From: a bacterium
Lineage (GTDB): Bacteria > Auribacterota > Tritonobacteria > UBA1439
Reading direction: 5' to 3'
DNA: 64,000 nucleotides
Assembly (NCBI GenBank): GCA_028716845.1
Contig: JAQUPF010000001.1
Location: forward strand, 333,118-397,117
In this document: in pieces, positions 49,507 through 57,790 of the stretch
Numbering within the stretch: the first letter of the stretch is position 1
How the letters are laid out: each line of letters opens with the position of its first letter
Notes under the pieces: model-generated
What the model was told of the DNA's origin: nothing
Seen by the model: only the letters and a program-made list of their open reading frames with translations
The model's database searches: none
Program-made: the position numbers and the translations under genes

Positions 49507-51300
49507 ATGCCGACGAGGGACGGCCGCAGGGGGCGGGCGAGGGAAACGATCTACCGGGGGATCGGGGTGTCGCCCGGCATCGCCATCGGCAGGGCCTTCA
49601 TCTTCGACAGCGAGGAGGTCGTCGTCGTCAAGCGGCGGATCGACGCCGACCAAGTGCCGGTCGAGATCGCCCGGTTCGAGGACGCCCTCGTCCGGACCCG
49701 GCGGGAGATCCTCGACATCCAGAAGACGATCTCCGCGCGCCTCGGGACCGAGCACGCGGAGATCTTCAACGCCCACCTCCTCGTGCTCGAGGACCGCTCG
49801 CTCATCGAGGACGTCATCAAGCGGATCGGGCGGGACCGGCACAACATCGAGTACGTCTTCCAGCAGGTGGGGAAGAAGTACGCCGACATCTTCTCCCAGA
49901 TGGAGGACGACTACCTGAAGGAGCGCGCGAGCGACATCCGCGACGTCGTCCGGCGGGTCCTCCACAACCTCCTCGGCAGGAAGCGGGAGGACGTGAGCGC
50001 GCTCCGGGAGGAGGTCGTCATCGTCGCCTACGACCTCTCCCCCTCCGACACGGCGCTCATGCACAAGGAGAAGGTCATCTCCTTCATCACCGACGTCGGG
50101 GCCCCGACCTCGCACACCGCGATCCTCGCGCGGTCGCTCAAGGTGCCGGCGGTCGTCGGCCTCCGCGACATCAGCGGGAAGATCATGGCGGGCGAGCTGC
50201 TCGTCGTCGACGGCACGAGCGGCACCGTCATCGCCTCCCCCTCAAAGGAGACGGTCCGCCGGTTCAGCCAGGTCCGGACGAGGCTCCAGGTCATCGAGGA
50301 GCGACTGACGAGCCTGCGGGACCTCCCCGCCGAGACCCTCGACGGCTACCGGGTGGCGCTCGCCGCGAACATCGAGCTCCCCGAGGACGTCCCCGCCGCC
50401 CTCGCGAGCGGCGCGGAGGGGATCGGCCTCTACCGGACGGAGTTCTTCTTCATGAACCGCCGGGAGCTGCCGGGCGAGGACGAGCAGTACGAGGCCTACC
50501 GGAAGGTCGCCGAGCAGGTCCGCCCCCACCCGACGATCATCAGGACGCTCGACATCGGCGGGGACAAGTTCGTCTCGGAACCGCTCGTGCCGCGCGAGAT
50601 GAACCCGTTCCTCGGCTGGCGGGCCATCCGCTTCTGCCTGGCGAACACCGACATCTTCAAAACGCAGCTCCGCGCCATCCTCCGCGCCTCGGGCCTCGGC
50701 AACGTGAAGGTGATGTTCCCGATGATCTCCGGCCACGAGGAGGTGGTCAGGGCCCGCGCGCTGCTCGAGGAGGCGAAGGACGAGCTCCGGAAGCGCGGGC
50801 GGCGGTTCAACGACCGGATACAGGTCGGGGCCATGATCGAGATCCCCTCGGCGGCGCTCACGGCGGACATCCTCGCCCGGCACGTGGACTTCTTCAGCAT
50901 CGGGACGAACGACCTGATCCAGTACGCCCTCGCCGTGGACAGGATCAACGAGAAGATCGCCTACCTCTACGAGCCGCGGCACCCCGCGATCCTCCGCCTC
51001 ATCCGGCAGATCATCGCCGCGGGCCACCGGGAGGGGATCTGGGTGGGGATGTGCGGGGAGATGGCGGGCGAGCCGTCGCTCGCCCTCATCCTCCTCGGGA
51101 TGGGCCTCGACGAGTTCAGCGTGAGCGCCGTCTCGATCCCCGAGATCAAGAAGGTCATCCGCTCGGTGCAGCTCGCGGAGGCGCGCGCCCTCGCCGACGA
51201 GGTGCTCGCCTCGAGCGACGTGGGCCAGATCCGGGAGAGCTGCAAGAAGCTCCTTCTGAAGGCGGCCCCCGATCTCGTCGTGCTCAAGGGAGAGCGCTGA
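49507..51300 (+). CDS. ptsI: Phosphoenolpyruvate-protein phosphotransferase (enzyme I)
   Basis: 597 residues. The phosphorylated residue is His203 in GAPTSHTAILARS. The PEP-binding domain has GAEGIGLYRTEFFFMNR, MFPMISG, GAMIEIPSAAL, FFSIGTNDLIQYALAVDR and GMCGEMAGEP. An N-terminal extension of about 13 basic residues precedes the usual start (YRGIGVSPGIAIG). No EII sugar permease is nearby, so with HPr and HprK it may be a regulatory rather than a transport system. Confidence 0.95.
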   Translation: MPTRDGRRGRARETIYRGIGVSPGIAIGRAFIFDSEEVVVVKRRIDADQVPVEIARFEDALVRTRREILDIQKTISARLGTEHAEIFNAHLLVLEDRSLIEDVIKRIGRDRHNIEYVFQQVGKKYADIFSQMEDDYLKERASDIRDVVRRVLHNLLGRKREDVSALREEVVIVAYDLSPSDTALMHKEKVISFITDVGAPTSHTAILARSLKVPAVVGLRDISGKIMAGELLVVDGTSGTVIASPSKETVRRFSQVRTRLQVIEERLTSLRDLPAETLDGYRVALAANIELPEDVPAALASGAEGIGLYRTEFFFMNRRELPGEDEQYEAYRKVAEQVRPHPTIIRTLDIGGDKFVSEPLVPREMNPFLGWRAIRFCLANTDIFKTQLRAILRASGLGNVKVMFPMISGHEEVVRARALLEEAKDELRKRGRRFNDRIQVGAMIEIPSAALTADILARHVDFFSIGTNDLIQYALAVDRINEKIAYLYEPRHPAILRLIRQIIAAGHREGIWVGMCGEMAGEPSLALILLGMGLDEFSVSAVSIPEIKKVIRSVQLAEARALADEVLASSDVGQIRESCKKLLLKAAPDLVVLKGER

Positions 51301-51303
51301 GCG

Positions 51304-51861
51304 TCAGAGCGGCACCCGCGCCGGGCGGTCGAGGCGGACCGTCAGGCGGGTCCCCCGCGGGATGACGATCTCCTTCTCCTCCTGGAGATAGTTGATCGCC
51401 CTGGCGGCGTCCTGGATGAGGAAAACCGTCCCGAGCACCGGGACCGCCCGCTTGGCGACCTCCTTGGCGGCCATCGTGCCCGCCATCTTCCCCCCCTTCA
51501 TGGCGAGATCGGTGACGTCGAAGTGCGCCGACGCCTCGATCGGGACGGTCCCGCGGCGGGTCTGGAGCCGGTCGAGGGAGAACTCGATCTTCGCCTTCAT
51601 GAGCCCGACCTGCGGGCCCGAGACCTTCGTGACCCTCCCGGCGAGCGCGGCGCCCGCGGGGACGACCGTCGCCCCCGCCGCCGTGACCGGGGCGGCGAGG
51701 CGCGCCCGGACGGCGTCCCCCTCCCGCGCCGTGCGGGAGTCGAGCGTGCTCTCGAGGATGATCTGGAGGGGCGTCCCCGCGGGGAGCTCCGCCGACCCGT
51801 CCCGGGCGGCCGCCGGCGCGACCGGGGCGGCGAGCGCGAGCGCGAGCGCGAGCGCCTTCAT
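51304..51861 (-). CDS. Exported protein of unknown function with a VirB10/TrbI-like pattern
   Basis: 185 residues. Signal peptide (ALALALALAAPVAPAAA), then ELPAGTPLQIILESTLDSRTAREGDAVRARLAAPVTAAGATVVPAGAALAGRV. This G-T-x-L/S-x-x-A-x-x-G-D/V-P-A-G pattern resembles beta-barrel domains of the VirB10/TrbI kind and of related periplasmic proteins. A Gly/Met-rich segment (AMKGGKMAGTMAAKEVAKRAVPVLGTVFLIQDAA) may be a membrane or amphipathic region. It starts 13 nt after the nuclease-like gene stop on the same strand. Function unknown. Confidence 0.65.
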   Translation of the reverse strand: MKALALALALAAPVAPAAARDGSAELPAGTPLQIILESTLDSRTAREGDAVRARLAAPVTAAGATVVPAGAALAGRVTKVSGPQVGLMKAKIEFSLDRLQTRRGTVPIEASAHFDVTDLAMKGGKMAGTMAAKEVAKRAVPVLGTVFLIQDAARAINYLQEEKEIVIPRGTRLTVRLDRPARVPL

Positions 51862-51874
51862 GCGCCCCCCTCCG

Positions 51875-52996
51875 TCACGACCCGCGGCGCCCCGCGCCCG
51901 CCCCCCCGGGGAAGAGGAGCCGGATGCTCACCGGGCGATGGTCGGAGATGCGGATGTGGTCCTCGAGCGGGTACAGCTGCTCGAAATATTCGATCCGGAA
52001 CTCGCCGTCCCACCGGTCGAGGAGGCCGCGCGAGATGAGGATATGGTCGACCAGCTTCCGGTAGGGCGACAGGACGTCCGCCTGGCGGACGCCGCGGCCG
52101 TGCCGCTCCCCCGCCTCGGCGTTCGCCTGGAAGCTGAAATCGCGGGGCGATTCCATCGCGCCGCTCGTGAAGAGGAGCAGGGCCTCCGACCGCGAGAAGT
52201 CCGACGGGTCGAGGATCAGGCGGCCGCGGACATCGTCGGCGGTCCCGTGCTCGTCGAGGTGCTCCACGATTACGGGCGCCTCCTCGTCCATGTCGCCCAG
52301 GACGATCATCCGCTCGTTCCGGATGCTCCCCTGCCGCTCCGGCCTGAGGAGCCAGTCGCGGATGAGCCCCTCCCACTCGCCGCGGCGGCGGCCGTCCGTG
52401 TCGAGCGCCCCGCGGACGCCCGCGGCCTCCCCCCTCATCCGGAGGACGACGACCGTGAAATCGTGCCCCGGCGCGTTCCGGACGGCGAACCGGGCGGCGA
52501 GCGGAACGCGCTGGAACAGGACCGCGTCCCTCGGAGAGGGCCGCGACCGGTCGCCGAACCGGCGGCCGAGCGAGGTGAGGGCGACGGCCTTCCCGACCAT
52601 CTCGAGCGCGTCGTCCCGCCAGACGAGGGCGACGTGGCTCCCGCCGCCCTCGGGCCTGAACGCGGCCCCCTTCCAGATCTGCGCGAGGCCCCCGCGTCGC
52701 TCCCCCTCGAGCGCGTTCAGCATGCTCACGAGCTGGGCGAGGGAGTACTCCTCCTTCCGGGAGGGCGGGGCGATGATCTCCTGGAGCCCCATGACGTCGG
52801 CGCCCGTTCCGAGGATGGTCTCCGCGATCATACGGAGGTGGCGCAGGGACCTCGTCGGCGGCGTCTTGTCCGCCGGCCCCGCCGCGTCGAACAGCTCGAT
52901 GTTCCAGGAGCCGACGACGACGGGGACGCCCTGTTCCGCCCCCCGGGCGGCGGCCGCCCAGAGGACGGCGCACAGCAGCGGAAGTATTTTCTTCAT
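51875..52996 (-). CDS. Exported endonuclease/exonuclease/phosphatase-fold protein
   Basis: 373 residues with a signal peptide (ILPLLCAVLWAAAARGA). The EEP fold is shown by GSWNIELF, the catalytic LQE (DVMGLQEII), DAVLFQRVPLAARF, VLGDMDEEAP (usual GDxN has Asp here) and the C-terminal SDHRPV. VDHILIS also fits. It is likely an extracellular DNase or phosphodiesterase. Minus-strand TATATT at 53035-53040 is a possible -10 box about 39 nt upstream of the start. Confidence 0.82.
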   Translation of the reverse strand: MKKILPLLCAVLWAAAARGAEQGVPVVVGSWNIELFDAAGPADKTPPTRSLRHLRMIAETILGTGADVMGLQEIIAPPSRKEEYSLAQLVSMLNALEGERRGGLAQIWKGAAFRPEGGGSHVALVWRDDALEMVGKAVALTSLGRRFGDRSRPSPRDAVLFQRVPLAARFAVRNAPGHDFTVVVLRMRGEAAGVRGALDTDGRRRGEWEGLIRDWLLRPERQGSIRNERMIVLGDMDEEAPVIVEHLDEHGTADDVRGRLILDPSDFSRSEALLLFTSGAMESPRDFSFQANAEAGERHGRGVRQADVLSPYRKLVDHILISRGLLDRWDGEFRIEYFEQLYPLEDHIRISDHRPVSIRLLFPGGAGAGRRGS

Positions 52997-53034
52997 GCCC
53001 TCACCCGGCCGCGGCGGCAGTCCACGCCTGCATT

Positions 53035-53040
53035 AATATA
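53035..53040 (-). promoter_or_regulatory. -10 box of the nuclease-like gene
   Basis: TATATT on the minus strand, about 39 nt before ATG 52996; no clear -35. Confidence 0.35.
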
Positions 53041-53044
53041 CCAC

Positions 53045-53090
53045 AAATCAGTTGCATCAGCGAAAATCCGCGTCAATCCGCGGCCAAAAC
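53045..53090 (+). repeat. Dispersed repeat, short fragment R11
   Basis: GCATCAGCGAAAATCCGCG matches 7559-7577 (one difference), followed by AATCCGCGGCC. The 287-nt gap 52997-53283 holds this fragment and a TATATT at 53168-53173 that may start the next operon. Confidence 0.5.
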
Positions 53091-53283
53091 ATCGTGGTGG
53101 CATGAGACGGTTGGTGTGCAGCTCATTGTCTGCGGCTCATTGCTCCGCGGGCGCGCGCGGATTGTGCTATATTTAAGAAGGCGCGCGGGCGGGATTATTC
53201 CCTTGTTTCCGCCGTTCTGTTGGCGCACAATAGGGCCGGGTGGAACGGCGGCCGCCACGTCACATGACGCCAGGGAGGATCGC

Positions 53284-54423
53284 ATGAGTGAGCCCCCTTC
53301 CCAATCGCCGGGCCTCCAGGGCCTTCCGGAGGAGACGCTCTGCCCGAGCTGCGGCAATTTCGTCGGCGCGTATGTCCGCTGTCCGTACTGCGGCGCCGAG
53401 CACCGGCGGCGGATGAGCATCCGCTTCTTCCGGATCTTCTCGATGGTCGTCTCCCTCGGCGGCGTCTTTCTCATATGGCTCGCCGCGAGGGGGATCGAGT
53501 CCCCGCTCATCAAGGTGCGGGACATCCAGCCGCTCAACGCCTTCGCCTACGTCCGCGTCGAGGGGGAGGTGACGAGGTCGAGCTCCTACGCCGACGGGGG
53601 CGTGAGCTTCACGGTGGATGACGGCACGGGGACGATCCAGGTGCGGGCCTACGGCGAGACCGGCAAGGAGATGGCCGCCGCCGGCAGGGTTCCCTCCGCC
53701 GGCGACCGGGTCACCGCGGAGGGGACGCTCAACTTCAGGGGCGGCCACTTCACGATGATCGTCAACCTCCCGGAGAAGGTGCACGTCCGCCGCGTCGATG
53801 CCCCGACGCTCGCGATCGCCTCCCTCGGCCAGGAGCACATCGAGAGGAAGGTGAAGGTGCAGGGGACGGTGACCGGGGCGCTGGAGTTCGGAAAGGGGAC
53901 CACCTACACCCTGAGCGACGGCGTCGGAACGATCGACGTGGTGCTCTGGCACACGAGGCGGGACATCTTCGGCGACCGGCTGCGGCTGCTCGAGCCCGGC
54001 CGGCAGGTCAGCGTCCAGGGGAGGCTGGGGGAGTACCGGGGGAAGCTTCAGATCACGCTCGATTTCCCCGGCGACCTCCGCGAGGCGGGGCCGCCCGCCG
54101 CGCCGGCGGCCGCCCCGGCCTCCGCGATGGCGAAGATCGGTGACATCAGCCGCGAGACGCTGAAGCGCGAGGTCGTGATCGCCGGCACGGTCGTCGGCCT
54201 CCGCAGCTTCTCCCGCGGGACGGCCCTCGAGCTCGCGGACCCGACGGGGAAGGTGGAGGTGGTCGTCTGGGACTCCCTCCGCCGCGACCTGCCGCGCGCC
54301 GACGACCTCCTGAAGGAAGGGGCGATCCTGCGGGTGCGGGGGATCGTGGGCGAGTACCGCGACCGCCTCCAGGTCGTCCCCAAGTCGGCCGCCGGCATCG
54401 AGGAAACGACGATCGCGGAGTGA
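53284..54423 (+). CDS. Membrane-anchored zinc-ribbon protein with three OB-fold domains
   Basis: 379 residues from ATG 53284 (GGGAGG upstream). The N-terminal zinc ribbon is CPSCG...CPYCG. One membrane helix follows (IFSMVVSLGGVFLIWLAARG), then three OB-fold (tRNA_anti-like) repeats: FAYVRVEGEVTRSSSYADGGVSFTVDDGTGTIQVRAYG, KVKVQGTVTGALEFGKGTTYTLSDGVGTIDVVLW and EVVIAGTVVGLRSFSRGTALELADPTGKVEVVVW. The OB domains should lie outside the cytoplasm and could bind single-stranded nucleic acid or sugars. It is followed 3 nt later by a TctA-like permease. I know no named function for this architecture. Confidence 0.72.
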   Translation: MSEPPSQSPGLQGLPEETLCPSCGNFVGAYVRCPYCGAEHRRRMSIRFFRIFSMVVSLGGVFLIWLAARGIESPLIKVRDIQPLNAFAYVRVEGEVTRSSSYADGGVSFTVDDGTGTIQVRAYGETGKEMAAAGRVPSAGDRVTAEGTLNFRGGHFTMIVNLPEKVHVRRVDAPTLAIASLGQEHIERKVKVQGTVTGALEFGKGTTYTLSDGVGTIDVVLWHTRRDIFGDRLRLLEPGRQVSVQGRLGEYRGKLQITLDFPGDLREAGPPAAPAAAPASAMAKIGDISRETLKREVVIAGTVVGLRSFSRGTALELADPTGKVEVVVWDSLRRDLPRADDLLKEGAILRVRGIVGEYRDRLQVVPKSAAGIEETTIAE

Positions 54424-54426
54424 CGC

Positions 54427-55752
54427 ATGGACGTTCTCGGGGTCATCCTCTGGACGGTCGCGGGCACCCTGTGCGCCTCGATCGTCTCGCTCATGCCCGC
54501 CCTCCACATCTACAACGTCTCGGGGATCCTCATCATCCTGACGATGGGCGCCGGCACGAGCACCCTCATCCCGATGCCGTACGTCCCCGTCTTCATGATG
54601 GCGATGGTCGTCGGCTGGGCGATCCTCAACACCGTCCCCGCCCTCTTCCTCGGGGCGCCGGACGAGAGCGCCATCTTCGTCGTCCTGCCGGGGCAGAAGT
54701 ACATGATGCAGGGGCGCGGCTACGAGGCGGCGGCCCTCACGGGCATCGGCGCGCTCGCCGGCATCCTCGCGATGCTCGCCGCCTCCCCCGTCTTCTTCCG
54801 GGCGCTGCCGAAGCTCCGCCACATCACGCGCCCCCACCTCTTCTGGATCATGGGGCTCATCATCACCTACATGCTCATGAGCGAATGGCCGAAGGGGAGC
54901 GGGCGGCAGAAGACCGGCTGGGGCCGCTTCATCGACGGGTGGAAAAACCTCGGCGCGGGGCTCCTCACCTTCCTCCTCTCGGGGATCCTCGGCTTCATCA
55001 TCCTCAACAAGCCGATCATCCCGATCCAGTACTCCTTCCAGAACATCATGCCGGTCTTCGTCGGCCTCTTCGCCATTCCCTGGGTCCTGGGCAACATCTT
55101 CTGCAAGACGGAGATCCCGCCGCAGTACATCTGCCGGACGGCCGACCTGGACGTCCGCTTCTGGTCCCGCGGGGGGTTCGGGGGCTTCCTCGGGGGGATG
55201 ATTGCCGCCTTCCTCCCGGTCGTGACCGGCGGCATCGGCGGGTTCATCGCCGGGCACGCGACCGCCCAGCGGGACGACCGATTGTTCATCATCTCGCAGG
55301 GGGCCTCGAAGTCGGTCTACTACATCGGGTCGTTCCTCCTCGCCTTCGTGCCGGGGCTCGAGCTGACGCGCGGCGGAATGGCGTGGATGCTCAGGCCGTT
55401 CACGAGCGCGCACTCCTACGAGGACTACTGGAGGATCATGGGGGTCATCATGCTCTCGGGCGGCATCTCCTTCTTCCTCCTCCTCCTCTACTCGCGGCTC
55501 GTGATCAGGCTCATCAACAGGATCAACTACCGCTCCCTCTCGGTGGCCGTCCTCTTCATCCTCCTCGCGGTCGTCTGGGGGGTGTCGGGGATCATGGGGC
55601 TCGCCCTCATGTTCGTCGGCACCGGCATCGGCCTCCTGCCGGTCTACTACCATTCGCGACGCATGAACTGCATGGGGGTGCTGCTCCTCCCCATCACGCT
55701 CAACATGGGGGGGGTCGGGCAGCACGTGGCGCGCTTCATGGGGCTCGTCTGA
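54427..55752 (+). CDS. TctA/DUF112-like multi-pass permease
   Basis: 441 residues, about ten to twelve membrane segments. GILIILTMGAGTSTLIPMPYVPVF near the N-terminus, FIGH-like GGIGGFIAGHATAQRDDRLFIISQGASKSVYYIGSFLLAF in the middle and GTGIGLLPVYYHSRRMNCMGVLLLPI at the end resemble the tripartite tricarboxylate transporter TctA family, especially the stand-alone (archaeal-type) branch. No TctB or TctC partner is adjacent, so it is not a standard three-component importer. Substrate unknown. Confidence 0.72.
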   Translation: MDVLGVILWTVAGTLCASIVSLMPALHIYNVSGILIILTMGAGTSTLIPMPYVPVFMMAMVVGWAILNTVPALFLGAPDESAIFVVLPGQKYMMQGRGYEAAALTGIGALAGILAMLAASPVFFRALPKLRHITRPHLFWIMGLIITYMLMSEWPKGSGRQKTGWGRFIDGWKNLGAGLLTFLLSGILGFIILNKPIIPIQYSFQNIMPVFVGLFAIPWVLGNIFCKTEIPPQYICRTADLDVRFWSRGGFGGFLGGMIAAFLPVVTGGIGGFIAGHATAQRDDRLFIISQGASKSVYYIGSFLLAFVPGLELTRGGMAWMLRPFTSAHSYEDYWRIMGVIMLSGGISFFLLLLYSRLVIRLINRINYRSLSVAVLFILLAVVWGVSGIMGLALMFVGTGIGLLPVYYHSRRMNCMGVLLLPITLNMGGVGQHVARFMGLV

Positions 55753-55754
55753 CG

Positions 55755-56822
55755 ATGAAAGGGATCACGCACTTCATGACCGGGGTCGCCGTCTCCTCCT
55801 TCTTCGGGCGGGCGGTGGAGATGGCGGAGTACGACCGCTCCTGGATCCTCATCCTCGGGGGGATGTACGGGATCATGGCCGACACCCTCGACTTCAAGTT
55901 CTACGCCTTCTTCTCCCGTGACGACCACGAGGTCTCCCCCGACCCGCTCCGCCCGGACGCCCGGACGGTCGCCGCGCAGATCGGGAAGGCGATCGAGCAG
56001 GCGTACGACGAGAACCGGATGGTGAAGATCAAGTGCCACACGATCCGGGTCGGGGCGGACCTCTGGCGGCAGTACGTCATCAAGTTCGACGCCGAGAAGG
56101 GGGAGGTGGTCGTCGTGATGAACCCGATCGTCACCACCTCGCAGATCCCGTACGTGGGGACGGAGCCGAAGGAGCACCGCGTCGGCAGGTACAAGCTGCG
56201 CGTCCCCCTGGTGGAGACGCACGGCCGGCCCACCGTCGTGGACATCATGAACGGCCCCCAGATCGGCTTCAAGCGGACCGGCGACCACGTCATCGTGGAG
56301 TTCATCCCGTTCCACCGGACCTGGACGCACAGCTTCTTCGTCGGTTTCCTCGCCGCCGCGGTCGCCGCGCTCGTCGCCTCGCTCGGCGCCGGATGGGGAA
56401 CCGGCTGGTACTACGGCCTCGTCGCCATGGTCGCGTACTGGTCGCACCTCGCGAGCGACCTCACCGGCTACATGGGGGCCTCGTTCTTCTGGCCGTTCTG
56501 GAAGAAGCGGACGCCGGGGCTCGGCTGGTTCAAGGCGCAGAATCCGCACAGCAACTTCATCTTCAACTACTTCTGCCTCATCGTGACGATCTTCAACCTC
56601 AACCGCTTCACGTACATCGACCCGGTGAGCCGGACCGGCCACTACATCGCGGCCTCCCCGCTCAAGTACTTCCTCTGGACCTTCATCATCCCGATCGGCG
56701 CCTACCTGCTCCTGGCGAAGCTCTTCGGCCGGAAGGAGAAGGAGGAGAAGGAGGGGGTGGTGCTCGCCGAGCAGGCGATGCAGGAGGAGGCGGTGGACCA
56801 GATGGAGGGACAGTTCACGTGA
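55755..56822 (+). CDS. YdjM/DUF457-like membrane-bound putative metal-dependent hydrolase
   Basis: 355 residues. The N-terminus MKGITHFMTGVAVSSFFG and later HRTWTHSFFVGFLAAAV and YWSHLASDLTGYMGASFFWPFW give the His/Asp pattern of the YdjM family (H near the start, H-S/D in membrane helices). A soluble insert of about 150 residues (56-205) separates the two parts, much longer than in typical members. The C-terminus is acidic (KEEKEGVVLAEQAMQEEAVDQ). It begins 2 nt after the permease stop, so the pair is probably functionally linked. Confidence 0.7.
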   Translation: MKGITHFMTGVAVSSFFGRAVEMAEYDRSWILILGGMYGIMADTLDFKFYAFFSRDDHEVSPDPLRPDARTVAAQIGKAIEQAYDENRMVKIKCHTIRVGADLWRQYVIKFDAEKGEVVVVMNPIVTTSQIPYVGTEPKEHRVGRYKLRVPLVETHGRPTVVDIMNGPQIGFKRTGDHVIVEFIPFHRTWTHSFFVGFLAAAVAALVASLGAGWGTGWYYGLVAMVAYWSHLASDLTGYMGASFFWPFWKKRTPGLGWFKAQNPHSNFIFNYFCLIVTIFNLNRFTYIDPVSRTGHYIAASPLKYFLWTFIIPIGAYLLLAKLFGRKEKEEKEGVVLAEQAMQEEAVDQMEGQFT

Positions 56823-57790
56823 TCACGCCGGTGCGGAAGGGGATGAAGGGCGCCGCCGTGGCGGCCGCGGCCGTCCTCCTGCTGCTCGCGCAGGCCGGAT
56901 CCCCCCTCGCCCAGCAAGCCCCGGAGGGACCGTTCATCGGCTCGGCGGGGGCGAAGAAGTTCCATGCCGCCGGATGCCGTTACGCCGCGGGCATCAGCGA
57001 GCGGAACAGGGTCTATTTCAGAACGTACGACGAGGCCGTACAGGCCGGCTTCGAGCCGTGCAAGGTGTGCCGCCCCGAGGCGGTCACGGGGGCGGCTGCG
57101 TCCCCCCTCCTGACGGAACCGGCGGCGCCTCCCATCGTGACCGGGGCGGCGGTGCTTCCGCGCGCGGCCGAGGCGCCCGCCCCCGCCCCGCAGGACCGCT
57201 TCGTCGGCCACTCGAAGAGCAAGAAGGTGCACGCCCCCACCTGCAGGTGGGCCACGCAGATGTCGGAGAGGAACCGGGTTTACTTCGACACGTACGAGGA
57301 GGCGGTCGCCGCCGGCTACACGCCGTGCAAGATGTGCCGGCCGGAGGTCTTCGCCGCCGCGCCGCGCCCGGCGGCGCCCGCGCCGCCTGCGTTCGCGCCC
57401 GCGCCGGCACCTCCTGCATTCGCGCCCGCGCGGGGCCCCGCCGCACCGGCGGCGCGGCCCGCGGCGGCGCCCGCCGGCGCGTACTGGAGCAGCGAGCGGG
57501 CCCGGACGTTCCACCGGCCGGAGTGCGAGTGGGCCAGGAGGATACCGCCGAACCTGCTCGTCACCTACGGGACGAGGGACGCCGCGATCGCCGCCGGCAG
57601 GAGGCCGTGCCAGGTCTGTAAACCGGAGCCCGGGCGGTCCCCCCCGGCGCGCCGCCCGCCGCTCAGGCCGGGTACCCCCGCTTCCCGAGCGACCGCACCG
57701 CATACTCCTCGCCGTCGGTCTCGACGACGATGGAGCCCTCGTCCGCCGTCAGCAGCGTCCGGATCCGGTGGGCGCGCAGCCTGCCGATGA
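56819..57790 (+). CDS. Exported protein with three Ada-type zinc-binding domains
   Basis: 323 residues from GTG 56819 (GTGA overlap); ATG 56843 gives the same signal peptide (GAAVAAAAVLLLLAQAGSPLAQQ). Three domains of about 45 residues repeat the Ada metal-binding-like pattern: FIGSAGAKKFHAAGCRYA...NRVYFRTYDEAVQAGFEPCKVCRPE, then FVGHSKSKKVHAPTCRWA...PCKMCRPE, then ERARTFHRPECEWA...PCQVCKPE. Each has three Cys and a His. Pro/Ala linkers separate them. Such domains occur at the end of secreted nucleases. The Arg/Pro/Ser-rich last 50 residues read antisense to the convergent MBL gene (128-nt overlap), so the true end may be unusual. Confidence 0.75.
   Translation: MITPVRKGMKGAAVAAAAVLLLLAQAGSPLAQQAPEGPFIGSAGAKKFHAAGCRYAAGISERNRVYFRTYDEAVQAGFEPCKVCRPEAVTGAAASPLLTEPAAPPIVTGAAVLPRAAEAPAPAPQDRFVGHSKSKKVHAPTCRWATQMSERNRVYFDTYEEAVAAGYTPCKMCRPEVFAAAPRPAAPAPPAFAPAPAPPAFAPARGPAAPAARPAAAPAGAYWSSERARTFHRPECEWARRIPPNLLVTYGTRDAAIAAGRRPCQVCKPEPGRSPPARRPPLRPGTPASRATAPHTPRRRSRRRWSPRPPSAASGSGGRAACR

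Noticed and set aside
53260..55725. Very long minus-strand open frame opposite the OB-fold and TctA genes
   Set aside because: Translation is Asp/Glu/Arg/His-rich without domains; the plus strand has coherent membrane and OB-fold patterns.
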